64,000 nucleotides of DNA from Myotis daubentonii (lineage: Eukaryota; Chordata; Mammalia; Chiroptera; Vespertilionidae), in the NCBI RefSeq assembly GCF_963259705.1, contig NC_081846.1, positions 59,945,722 through 60,009,721 of the forward strand, written 5' to 3'. A program made the position numbers and the translations under genes. Positions within the stretch are counted from its first letter, which is position 1. Every line of letters begins with the position of its first letter. This document shows, in pieces, positions 21,283 to 31,870 of the stretch. The notes under the pieces were generated by a model, which saw only the letters and a program-made list of their open reading frames with translations, was not told where the DNA came from and did not search any database.

Positions 21283-23176
21283 CGGAGAGAAACCAAGATG
21301 GCGGCATAGGTTAACGCCAGAGATTGCTGCCTCGAACAACCACTTCAAGAAACAACTAAAAGACGGAACGGACATCATCCAGAACCACAGGAAGGCTGGC
21401 TGAGTGGAAATTCTACAACTAGGAGGAAAGAGAATATCATACCCAGACTCAGAGGAGGCGCAGTGCTGAAGTGAAATACTGAGGTGCGGAGTGCACGCGG
21501 AGCAGGCTGGAGGCGGAGGGCACGGTTGTTGTTTTCAATCAGGAGGGAGTTTCAGACTCTGAGCTCCAGATCCGGGCGAGTTTCTAGGGACCCAGACTCA
21601 AACGGGAGAAGCGGGACTGTCTGGCTTCGGTTGGAACTTGAAGGCAGCTTTCTCTCCGAGGTTTGCAGCGGTTGCTGGGATCGTGAGGCAGAGCCCCTAG
21701 GGGCGGAACTGAGAGCAGCTATAACTGCTCGGCCCGCCCTGTAGATCCCCAGGGACCCACCCCGCCCAAGCCCTGCACAGAGCCATTTGCCGGATAGCCT
21801 CAGGCAAACGCTAGATTAACACTGCCCTAGAGATCCAGCACAGAAGCTCTCCCACTGCAGACACAGCGGACTCTCATAGCCAGTTAGCCTGGAGGTCAAA
21901 TCACCCCCGGTATTGCTGACAACAATCAAGGATTAACTACAAGACTGCACACAAAGACCACTAGGGGGTGCACCAAGAAAGCATAAAAAATGCAGAGACA
22001 AAGAAACAGGATAAAACTGTCAATGGAGGATATTGAGTTCAGAACCCCACTTTTAAGGTCTCTTAAGAACTGTCTAGAAGCCGCCGATAAATGTAGTGAG
22101 ATCCTCAAGAAATCTAATGAGACCCTCGATGTTATGATAAAGAACCAACTAGAAATTAAGCATACACTGACTGAAATAAAGAATACTATGCAGACTCCCA
22201 ACAGCAGACCAGAGGAGCGCAAGAATCAAGGCAAAGATTTGAAATGTGAAGAAGCAAAAAACACCCAACCGGAAAAACAAAATGAAAAAAGAATCCGAAA
22301 ATACGAAGATAGTGTAAGGAGCCTCTGGGACAGCTTCAAGCGCACCAACATCAGAATTATAGGGGTGCCAGAAGATGAGAGAGACCAAGATATTGAAAAC
22401 CTATTTGAAGAAATAATGACAGAAAACTTCCCCCACCTGGTGAAAGAAATAGACTTACAGGTCCAGGAAGCGCAGAGAACCCCAAACAAAAGGAATCCAA
22501 AGAGGACCACACCAAGACACATCATCATTAAAATGCCAAGAGCAAAAGACAAAGAGAGAATCTTAAAAGCAGCAAGGGAAAGAAAGTCAGTTACCTACAA
22601 GGCAATACCCATACGATTTCTCAACAGAAACTTTGCAAGCCAGAAGGGAGTGGCAAGAAATATTCAAAGTGATGAATACCAAGAACCTACAACCAAGATT
22701 ACTTTATCCAGCAAAGCTATCATTCAGAACTGAAGGTCAGATAAAGAGCTTCACAGATAAGGAAAAGCTAAAGGAGTTCATCACCACCAAACCAGTATTA
22801 TATGAAATGCTGAAAGGTATCCTTTAAGAGGAGGAAGAAGAAGAAAAAGGTAAAGATACAAATTATGAACAACAAACATGCATCTATCAATAAGTGAATC
22901 TAAGAATCAAGTGAATAAATAATCTGGTGATCATAATAGAATCAGGGACATAGAAAGGGAATGGACTGACTATTATTGGGGGGGAAAGGGGTGTGGGAGA
23001 TGCGGGAAGAGACTGGACAAAAATTGTGCACCTATGGATGAGGACAGTGGGTGGGGAGTGAGGGCGGAGGGTGGGGCAGGAACTGGGAGGAGGGGAGTTA
23101 TGGGGGGGAAAAAGAGGAACAAATGTAATAATCTGAACAATAAAGATTTAATTAAAAAAATAAAAAGAAATAAAAA
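21283..23176 (+). mobile_element. Complete ORF1-only L1 relative (HAL1-like)
   Basis: A 1.9 kb element with an L1-type 5' end (AACCAAGATGGCGGC), an ORF1-like region (21990-22827), a G-rich 3' UTR, AATAAA at 23139-23144 and an A-rich tail. Bounded by the 17 bp duplication GAAAGAACAACAATTTG (21266-21282 and 23177-23193). No ORF2 sequence at all: the 3' UTR follows ORF1 directly. This is the layout of half-L1 (HAL1) elements, which rely on L1 ORF2p. An internal deletion of a normal L1 is the alternative. Confidence 0.85.
21990..22827 (+). pseudogene. ORF1 of the HAL1-like element, broken by one small deletion
   Basis: Encodes an L1 ORF1p-like RNA-binding protein, about 280 residues if uninterrupted. 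The first frame (21990-22733) has a predicted coiled-coil stretch and the RRM signature NIRIIGVPE (around residues 115-125), then KRTTPRHIIIKM. At about 22615-22622 a short deletion shifts the frame; the homologous end continues in the +1 frame to 22827 (QARREWQEIF ... LLYPAKLSF). Compared with ORF1 at 3625-4599 the coiled coil is shorter and lacks the 14-residue repeats. Otherwise the copy is well preserved, so the break is recent. Confidence 0.88.
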
Positions 23177-23251
23177 GAAAGAACAACAATTTGAAAGATA
23201 ATTTCAAAGTGCTCACTTAAATACTAGATAAATAAATAGGTACAGTATTTT

Positions 23252-23445
23252 CCAGCCAGTGTTGCTCAGTGGTTGAGTGCTCCATCTATGCACTAGTTTG
23301 ATTCCTGGTCAGGGCACATGTTGGTAGGGGGCATGCAGGAGGCAGCCAATTGATGTTTTACTCTCTCATCGATGTTCTATTTTTTTCTCCCTCTCCATTT
23401 CTTTCTCTCTATGAGCAAAAAAACCACACCACATTTCTTTAAAGA
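23252..23445 (+). mobile_element. VES-related SINE, older
   Basis: Head with GTTGCTCAGTGGTTGAGTG, then GATTCCTGGTCAGGGCAC and a CTCCCTCTCC tract. Duplication TACAGTATTTT at 23241-23251 and 23446-23456. Confidence 0.9.
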
Positions 23446-24426
23446 TACAGTATTTTTTTAAAATGACTCAGAGGTTCCATAAAATTCTTCTCAGATTTAT
23501 GCTCTATCATGTACTAGCCAAATACACTGGGTACAGTACACTGGGTGATTATTTCCTATTATGTAAGAGGTGCTACGTTTTGGACCTAGGGTTTTGGGTT
23601 GTGTTGGGGAGATTATTTAAAGGAAGTCATATAAAATACTAAGCACCATGTTTTGCACATTATACATGTCCAATGGATCATAGTCATTTGAGAGAAATGC
23701 ATAAAGGCATTTTTATAACATGCTTACAATTATAGTTGGCAGATTTCTCTCATTTCCACTGTAACTTAAGAAGGTCTACTATACTAATATCATCAGGAAC
23801 AGGTATATACAATATGATACACATTTAGGGGAACAAGCACATACATGTATATATCTATACATATAATATATATTTAAAGGATTATATATATAATCATTAT
23901 ATATGTATATGTATGTATATATATAATCATTAATATCTGTTACATTAACAAGTATATGGTAGGTGTTCAATAAATATTTGTTAAGAAAATGAATGCTTGA
24001 ATATTTTAATCTTTACATCTTTCCTGGACAATTAACACAGATCAACTTTACTTTAATAAGCTAATTTAAACACATGTATCTATTAATGTACATTTATTTA
24101 TCTAAGTGACCCATTCTTCACTCTTGAGGAACATTCAGGTTGTTTCATATTTTGTCTATTTTAAATAACACCATGATAACAAACAGTACATTAACCTACA
24201 TACACTTCACTTGGCCAACACCAGAAATTGAGATTGAGAAAGCAGATGCACCAACTGGCAGCCACAGGTTCCCTTCACTTTAATTGTGCTCTGCAATCTA
24301 AAAATCAGAAAGTAATTGTCAGAGGGGAGGGAGGTGGGAGACTGGGTGAAAAGGCAAAGGAATTGAGAAATACAGATTGGCAGTAACAGAATAGTCATGG
24401 GAATGTAAAGTACAGCACAGCGAATA
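23446..24426. other. AT-rich DNA with TA-rich tract
   Basis: A TA-rich, palindromic stretch lies at 23860-23935. 24105-24190 weakly resembles antisense L1. No gene. Confidence 0.45.
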
Positions 24427-24613
24427 TCCTATATAATAAAAGGCTAATATGCAAATTGTCCCCTCGACCAGGAGTTCCACTGGGAGTTTGACCAGGGGGT
24501 GGGGCTGGCTGGCCAACTACCCGAGGCCCCTCCCCTTGGCCTGCCCCACCCCCGATCTGCCCCTATCAGGGCAGATCGGCTGGACCCCACCAGTGCATGA
24601 ATTCGAGCACAGG
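24427..24613 (+). mobile_element. Helitron with altered 3' end
   Basis: A clear 5' end, TCCTATATAATAAAAGGC, and an octamer ATGCAAAT at 24449. The 3' hairpin half-sites are recognisable (GTGCATGAATTCGAGCAC), but the terminal CTAG is missing, so the 3' end is mutated or truncated. Confidence 0.85.
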
Positions 24614-24943
24614 TGACAGAATTACTACAATTTATTTCTCTTTAGCTATTCCATTTATTTTTCCAAAGAGCATAGAAAGGCTGTTCTTTTTCAGTTATTA
24701 TCTCTGCTATTCCTTATGATCTACTTTAGGAAAATAGTTACTCAGAAATCACCACTTTAATATACCAGTTTGGTGACATTGAAAAATTTTCGGTATCTCA
24801 GTGTGAATTTTGCCAAATAAAAAACCACATACTGCTTTTTTCTACAAGTCCCTGATTTTGAAGGTAATATAAATGTCTTGATCTAAGGGCCACTTAGTCC
24901 ACTTAAAATCACATATTGTTAAATTAGATCGAGACATTTAGAT

Positions 24944-25158
24944 TAATGCCCGGCTGCTGTTGCTCAGTGGTTGAGTGTCGACCTATGAACTAGGAGGTCA
25001 TAGTTTGATTCCAGGTAAGATACCCAGGTTGCAGGCTCTATCCCCAGTAGGGGGCATGCAGGAAGCAGCCAATGATTCTCTCTCATCATTGATGTTTCTA
25101 GTTTTCTCCCTTTCCCTTCCCCTCTGAAACCAATAAAAATATATTAAAAAAAGAAAAA
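24944..25158 (+). mobile_element. VES-related SINE, older
   Basis: GTTGCTCAGTGGTTGAGTG head, CCCCAGTAGGGGGCATGC middle, and a tail of AATAAAAATATATT. Duplication GACATTTAGAT at 24933-24943 and 25159-25169. Confidence 0.92.
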
Positions 25159-25169
25159 GACATTTAGAT

Positions 25170-25340
25170 CAAGTTTCTTAATCTTGGCAGTATTGACATT
25201 TTGAGCCAGAAATTTGTTTTATTAGCGTCTCTTGCCTCTACCCATCAGATACAAGTAACAGTCCCAGCTAAGGCCAAAAATGTCTCCAGATTTTGCTAAA
25301 TGCCCCTGGGTGCCAGATTTGCCCTTGAGATCACTGCCTT
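25170..25340 (-). mobile_element. MER5A-like hAT-Charlie fragment (ancient)
   Basis: Ordered phrases such as GGCAGTATTGACATTTTG, 'cctctacccatcagat', AAAAATGTCTCCAGATTTTG and 'tgcccctgggtgcc' match the MER5A MITE read in reverse. Confidence 0.65.
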
Positions 25341-27261
25341 AGCCGTTATTTTTAGTGTTTCCACTAGGTGACTACTAGTAAGTTGAACCTTTACAAAGTT
25401 GAGATCTAGAGCAGTATATAGTTAACACGATATTCAGACTTAAACAGTCTTACTGAAACTTTGGCTGGAATATTTATTTGTGGAAATATTGTAGCCTAAA
25501 GGAGTGACAATGAGGGTAAAAATATATAAGTATGTATGCATGTACTTCTTCCCTTTTGCCTCATGACTGTTAATCCTGGTCCCAATTTAAGAAAGTAAAT
25601 GAGTATTAGAAGGAAGCCTAACTACTTAAAAAATGCATGATACATAACATTAACTTTATTTTAAGGCAGGCTATGTGACTGCTAATTATACTGCATAAAA
25701 ACAATCATACATGTAATTATCACATACCTATCTAATGAGTTAGAACACAGACATCCATCTCTAAGAATAAATAAACTTAGATAACAATGTTTTTATATAT
25801 TGGATTTGCCACTGGAGGGACAAAGAGAGAAAGGAACAGAATATAAAACAAAAGGCAGATATATTTGTAAAGAAATGATGCATATGCCTAAAATATTTGT
25901 ATTTATACTTATTGAATTAAAATAGAGTGGCCTGGAAATACAGACGGAATTCCAAGATCTATATATTCCAAGCATATTTTGAAATATTACTAAATTTGAT
26001 GGTTTATTTATTTGATATTTTATTATAAACTTTAGCTTTTATTCAGAGCTTGTCAACATTAATTTGCAAAGGCAAAGTAAGTGCTGTAACTTATTAGTAT
26101 TCATTGTTACAGAAATTAATTTTTATAAAGCATTTCTTATAATATAGTTTGTTTTAAAAAATTGTATCTCTTTTTCTAAAAATATGTGGTTTAGAAAGTT
26201 AAATTGATTACTTAATAAACATAGTAAAATGATATGCAATTTTGGTAAACATAATGACTATTTCTGTTTGGGTTAAATTATGAACTAAAGTGTGAAATAT
26301 TTTTGATTCATTATTTTTGCTTGAAATTTGGGAGTTTTTGTAGAATATAAGAAGTATATCCATGTTTTATAAGTAATAAGTGAAGAATAAAATTGTATTT
26401 AGGTTGGATTTTCTAAGATAAAAATTTATTTCACCAATTTATTTTCTAAGAAAATCTCAAACGAAGAGAAAATAAAAATGCAAGATAATTCCGGAAAGAT
26501 TAACATACTAGTAAAAGATCCAAACATGCTCAAATGTTTATGTCATATTACTTGATCTCAAAGTTATATAGACAAATACAAAAGAATGTGTATAAAAGTG
26601 TTCAATTAAAATGGTTTGTAAGTTGTTATCCAACTATGTGTAATAACTGGTGTTTTGTAAGAGCTACATGAAATTTTATAATTTACTTCTAGTAAAAGTC
26701 TTTCATAATTATTTTTTATGGGATTTGCTTTAAATTTAAGTTCATGCCATTTTTAAGCCATAAAAGTAAATGGATCATGTCATTTTCTAACAGAAACTGA
26801 AATTATCCATTTTTATCTTGTATGAATCTCTTAATATAATGATTTTACTCTGACATCAGGTTAAACATAAAAAATATTCTCTGATTCTCGTAAGTAACAG
26901 ACTGGAATGGGTAAAAGAGTTGACTAGTCGCTTCATTTAACAGTTTTATTTTCTACCTTCAATGGGAAAGAGACATTTTCTGTCTTTTTCTCTTATAATC
27001 ATGAGATCAGTTTTTACTTGCCTTAGAGTCCATTTTACAACTTTCATCCTTTTTTGCTTCTGTCCTTTTAAATACTTGCAAATTATAGGTTGATGAACTG
27101 AGCAGTTATTTAAATGCAAAGATATGATTCTAAAATAAAATTATATATTTATGTATTTGTGTAAGGGCTGAAAGACATCTTGTTTGTATATACATATGAA
27201 ATTGTTACATCTCCTTAGAGCCAGGGTGATAATAGCACCTCGCACTTTTCTTCAGTAACCA
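25341..27261. other. AT-rich, repeat-poor DNA
   Basis: Nearly 2 kb with no repeat, no gene and no RNA structure that I recognise. Confidence 0.5.
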
Positions 27262-27490
27262 TATTTGCCAACATATCATTCATTCACTCATTCATTCATC
27301 CATTCTTTTACAGATGTCCTTGAGCCAGGACTGCCTTCAGTGACAGAACACGATGGTGAAAAAAACTACAGAGCCCGTGCTTTGGTGGAGCTTTTATTTT
27401 CTAGTGTCAGAGGCAGGGGACAAACAAAAATTGGTATGCTAAATAAATTTGATAATGATTGCCTGGAGAAAATAGGACAGGTTAATGACA
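27262..27490. mobile_element. Possible ancient LINE2/MIR-type fragment
   Basis: CATTCATTCACTCATTCATT, then 'ctttggtggagcttttattttctagtg', resembles a widespread old mammalian repeat (cttgtggagcttacattctag). The small frame through it is not a gene. Confidence 0.35.
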
Positions 27491-28516
27491 TCTAGAGTGA
27501 CCTGTGGAAAAAGTAATGTATCATTTTCAAAAATAAAACTTAAAAAAATTATCTTAAGTGAGTCTACATTTGACATGTAACATAAAAAGACAGAAAACAG
27601 AGAACTAGAAATAATATATTCATAATGTGATAAAAGCAGACTGGTATTGCATTTTATATCTAATGTTTTATTTTTTTAAGATTTAAAACACATGTCTATT
27701 TTATAGAAGATAAGTTGCATGTATAAAGCTAAATTAAGATAAAGAATGGCAGCAAGGTTGTATAGCTGAGAAACCCTGCCCTCTTATAACACTAATTATA
27801 TAGTCATTGTATTATATTATCCTCTGTAGAGATTAAGCTTTTATGATGGCAGAGAGCAAATTAATACAGAAAAGAATTTTCTGTTAACATTTTTATCTAG
27901 AAACATTTTTTTAACTTTTATCTAGCTATTTCCTATGACTAGAATTCTCCACCAGCTTTGCCTAATTTACTCCCAAACCCATTGCAGTTTAAAGAAGACT
28001 CCTAGGAAATATTTTCTCATAATCCAAACTAGGTCAGGGTTTATATTTTGTGACTCTCATAATGTCACCTAGATTTCTCCATCACCGTGTTCATGCTTCT
28101 GGATGCATCTTTATTTGTGTGACTCTAACTCTACTTCCTCCTCCATGCTGGGCAACTGGCACCATTGTACTTTTAATTTTCAGAAGAAAAAAATATATAT
28201 ATATACATAAACACACACAACCACAGTAAAAATCCTAAAATTCCTCATTTCTTCTTAAAATCATTTCAATTTCCTCCAGGCAATTGCTAAATGCATCTCC
28301 TGGTCTTGTTCAGTCTTAAAATAACACATTGAAATTGCCCTCTTTTCATAATCACTCCCTCTTCTGTTTTTCCCTCTTCTCTTTAAAACTAGCAAAAATT
28401 AGATTTTTAAAATATTCACCTCCAAATGGTACTCTGATCTGACAGCAAAAACCAGCAGCCAAGCTCCCTGAAGAGAGGATTCTTCCTCTAAGAAGGATGT
28501 TTCTGCCACAACAATA
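27491..28516. other. Non-coding DNA, nothing recognised
   Basis: AT-rich. No gene or named repeat. Confidence 0.45.
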
Positions 28517-28630
28517 AACTCCTTGAGGGCAGAGGACATGGTGATTTCCCTGTCGTTTTTCCCCATCACTCAGCACAGTGCCAGACCCAGCAGAGCCTCT
28601 CAATAAATATCTATGGAGTATTCATGAATA
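28517..28630 (+). mobile_element. LINE2 3' end (ancient)
   Basis: CTCCTTGAGGGCAGAGGACA, then CACTCAGCACAGTGCCAGAC, then CTCAATAAATATC: the standard phrase order of the L2 3' end. Confidence 0.7.
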
Positions 28631-28844
28631 AATGATTAAAAAGGAATAAATCACAATTAAAAAGACCCAGTTTGTGGGAAAAAGCATCACCGTTTGTGGG
28701 GTGGGGGGTTGTTCCATTATTTTTCTTTTGCACCAGACTGCAAAAAAGCAAAAAATTAATAAGGAATAAAGGAGAAAAAAGGCAGTTGTGAAGTCTCCAC
28801 TTGAGATTCACACTCCCTTTTGAAGAGGTACTGAATCAGCTCCA

Positions 28845-28889
28845 TCTATATACATAAAAGCCTACGCAAATCCATGCACCGGGCCTTAG
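28845..28889 (+). mobile_element. 45 bp mini-Helitron (two ends only)
   Basis: TCTATATACATAAAAGCC runs almost directly into ATGCACCGGGCCTTAG. Both Helitron ends are present with nothing between them. The terminal CTAG is CTTAG here. Flanked by A and T. Confidence 0.75.
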
Positions 28890-28963
28890 TTTTAAATAAT
28901 TGTAGTAATCCTGGACCTAAGGCCTTTACAGTTAATTTAACGCCAAATACTTAAATAAAAAAC

Positions 28964-28965
<2 letters not shown>

Positions 28966-29009
<44 letters not shown>
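28966..29009. repeat. (CA)n microsatellite
   Basis: About 44 bases of uninterrupted CA repeat. Confidence 0.97.
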
Positions 29010-29011
<2 letters not shown>

Positions 29012-29964
29012 GGCCGTTATCAGCACCTTGCCTCTCAGCTGCAATTCCCTCTTCACTGCCTGCTGTGTACCAGGGAGGAATCCCACAAAGCATTTCTCCT
29101 TTACCTTGAGCCTAACTTACTAGTAAGCTTTCTCAGGAGAGGGCACTAGAGGGACACTGAGGAGCAAGGGCTTTTCTTGGTTCTGGCCACAGCCCTATTG
29201 GTCAGCAACATGGATGTGAGAACATTAGGTTGCGCTTTACCCCAGACACACACCTAGACCCATGGCCCCTGAGCAGCACACCTGCCAGGTGATCACCTTT
29301 CTGTGCAGGCGCTGACCTCTGGCTGCAGCTGGTCTGTTCCCTGGAGGTTGCTCTCTGCTTCCCCAGGGACAGTGCACCAGCTCTGACCCTGGCGATCACA
29401 CAGTGGCCTCCAAGGCCTGAGCAACCACCATGGGAGGGGAGGGACCCCTTTTTAAGTTTATTTTTTCTTGGATACTCTCCTTCAGCTCGAGAATTGAATC
29501 TTTTCAAATATGACCAGGAAATCACAGCCAACCAGAAATTGAATGATTTACTTGTATCCAGTGAATTTTAAAGATCACCATTATTTTTTAAATTTATATC
29601 TTTTAAAGAAATATTTTTTTAAGATGTTGACTCTTTAGTATTTTGCTTGGATGTACATTGCAGGCCTCCAAAATAAGACTGCTAAACTCCTTCTCTGATG
29701 ATAAAACTGACTTGTCAGAATAAAACTTAACCAAAATTAAGCGTTGGAACCATGCTACAATGGTTGTTTTCTTTTTAAAAAAATACTGTTAATTATTTTT
29801 ATTACAAATAAACTATAAACTATGGTCATATCTGTGACTACGGACTTTCCAGTATTAAATAATGTAGGCAATACTTCTTAAAAGTACAAAATTTCATTAG
29901 TGATTAACAACAGCAGTAGCTATTTCTTTTTTCTACTTTTTTAAAAATCCTCACACAAAGATAT
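29010..29964. other. Unidentified moderately GC-rich segment
   Basis: 29010-29450 is noticeably GC-richer than its surroundings and may be an old LTR or other repeat that I cannot name. The 109-residue minus frame (29202-29531) shows no motif. 29570-29960 is AT-rich. Confidence 0.4.
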
Positions 29965-30192
29965 TTTCCCCATTGATTTTTAGAGAGTGGAAGGGAGAAA
30001 GAGTAGAGGGAGAGAAAGAGAGAAAAACATCAATGTGAAAGAGACACAGGAATTGGTTGCCTCCTACACATGCCCCAACCAGGGCCTAGGATCAAACCTG
30101 CAACCCAGGCATGTACCCTTGAAGAGAAATTGAACCCATGACCTTTTGGTGCACAGGCCTGTGCTCTAACCACTGAGATACCAGCCAGGGCA
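29965..30192 (-). mobile_element. VES-related SINE, antisense, older
   Basis: GA-rich tract, 'gccccaaccagggcctaggatcaaacc' pattern, ending in the complement of the head (CCACTGAGATACCAGCCAGG). Confidence 0.85.
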
Positions 30193-30697
30193 GCAGTAAC
30201 TATTTCAGTGTTATTACTTTACATCTTTCTTCGCATATATTCTCCACAATCTAACATTTTTTAATGTTTGGATTACAACTGCTAGTAATAAGTTCTACAA
30301 GTTTTAGAATTGGCAGAATCCTATGTGGTGACTATGCATGTCTCTCACCTGGGCTTGAGGAAGCATTCATCGCCCTTTGGGCTTACTGATATATTATTTT
30401 AAAATGGTCTTCGATATAAAACTCGGTTTTGCATTTGAGGATTCAATAACTCAACTTATGTAATTAAAGGATTTCCTTTTAATTTTCAGAACTCATAATT
30501 ATCACAATGATTAATAAATTACATTACTGTAATACCCAGTAGCTCCTAGGTATCTAGTGACTTGCCTGGCACTTCCAATTCTAAGCTTATCGGAAGTGTG
30601 AAACTTTGTAGGACAGTTTTTCCTACAATATTGCAGAACAAGTATATCTACTTTCCTCTTTTTTAAAAAAATTGTTTACCTTTTTTTCTTTTGGTAA
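30193..30697. other. Non-coding DNA, nothing recognised
   Basis: AT-rich. No gene or repeat named. Confidence 0.45.
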
Positions 30698-31360
30698 TCC
30701 TATATAATAAAGAGGTAATATGCAAATTAACCCTCATGCCCTCACAAGATGGCTGCCTACGACCAGCAGGGGGGTTAGTGAGGGACAACCAAACAACTGA
30801 ACAGCAGGCTGCGTGGGGCGACCAGGCTGGAGAGGGGACATGAAGGATGACCAGGCTGGCAGGGGGGGCCTTTGGGGGCAACCAGGATGGCAGAGGGTAC
30901 AGTTGGGGGCCACCAGGCCAGCAGGGGGGCAGTTAGGGGCAACCAGGCTGGCAGGGGTGTCACAGTTGGGGGTGACAAGGCTAGCAGGGTGGCAGTTGGG
31001 GGCAACCAGGCTGTTGGGGGGGCAGTTAGGGGCAACCAGGCTGGCAGAGGGGGACAGTTGGGGCAACCAGGCCAGCAGGGGGGGCAGTAAGAGATGTCTA
31101 GGCCTGTGTGGGGGGGCAGTTAGGAGCGACCAGGCTGGCAGGGAGGGGGCAGTTGGGGGCAACCTGGCTGGCAGCAGGAAGCAGTTAGGGGGCATCAGGA
31201 AGCAGTTAGGGGTAAGCAGGAAGGCAGGCAGGTAAGCGGTTAGGAGCCAGCAGTCCAGGATTGTGAGAGGGATCCCGGATTGGAAAGAGTACAGGCTGGG
31301 CTGAAGGGATCCTCCTTCCCCCACCCCCTCATGCAAGAATTTCATGCACCAGGCCTCTAG
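30698..31360 (+). mobile_element. Non-autonomous Helitron with internal minisatellite
   Basis: A 663 bp element, 5' TCCTATATAATAAAGAGG, 3' hairpin and CAGGCCTCTAG. Octamer ATGCAAAT at 30720 and CAAGATGGC at 30745. Same family as the inverted copy at 10754-11436. The overlapping repeat-rich open frames on both strands are artefacts of the minisatellite. Confidence 0.93.
30800..31215. repeat. GC-rich minisatellite inside Helitron
   Basis: About twelve diverged copies of a 33-36 bp unit resembling GGGGCAACCAGGCTGGCAGG. Confidence 0.88.
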
Positions 31361-31369
31361 TATATGCAT

Positions 31370-31570
31370 AAAATAAAATTTACCATTTTTGCCACTTTTA
31401 AGAATCTAGTTCAAAGACATCCTCATGGCTTTGCAACCATTCCCACCATCCATCTCCAGGATGTTTTTATCTGAAAATAACATTGTTCACCAAAATGTTA
31501 CAAACTGAAACACTGTACTCATTAAACAGTAACTCCCAATTCCCTTCCTTTTGATCTTTACACACTATTT
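31370..31570 (-). mobile_element. Old L1 3' UTR fragment, antisense
   Basis: AAAATTTACCATTTTTGCCA, then 'gcaaccattcccaccatccatctcc', then CATTAAACAGTAACTCCCAA is a familiar old L1 3' UTR read in reverse. Confidence 0.65.
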
Positions 31571-31739
31571 TCCAACCTGTATTGTTCTAGTCAACAAAAG
31601 ACCTTGGGCATTATTCCATGACAATAAACATCTGGACAGGACCATAGAACCTTGTACATTCAAATTTATACTCATCCTGAGTTCTCTTCCATTAGAGCAA
31701 TAACACAGTTTCTTATATAAAGCCATGTGTTCACTTCTC

Positions 31740-31870
31740 TGTCACCCAGAAGGATTTTGAACTTCATAAGTAGAGAGCACAGCTCTTACTCAAATGTTTA
31801 TCTTTGGCCACTCATAGTGCCTGGCAGGTAGTAAGTGATCTATAGATGTGTATTGAGTGAATGAATTACT
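31740..31870 (+). mobile_element. LINE2 3' end (ancient)
   Basis: 'cataagtagagagcacagctctt', then AGTGCCTGGCAGGTAGTAAG, then GAGTGAATGAATTACTGAATG fits the L2 end. Confidence 0.6.

Noticed and set aside
27265..27495. 76-residue frame with His/Ser-rich start
   Set aside because: The start is an ATTC-type simple repeat and the rest looks like an old interspersed repeat.
29202..29531. 109-residue minus-strand frame
   Set aside because: No motif or family; GC-richer block of unknown repeat origin is more likely.
30734..31369. 211-residue and 140-residue overlapping frames on both strands
   Set aside because: Both are translations of the Helitron minisatellite; the repeat unit length keeps frames open by chance.
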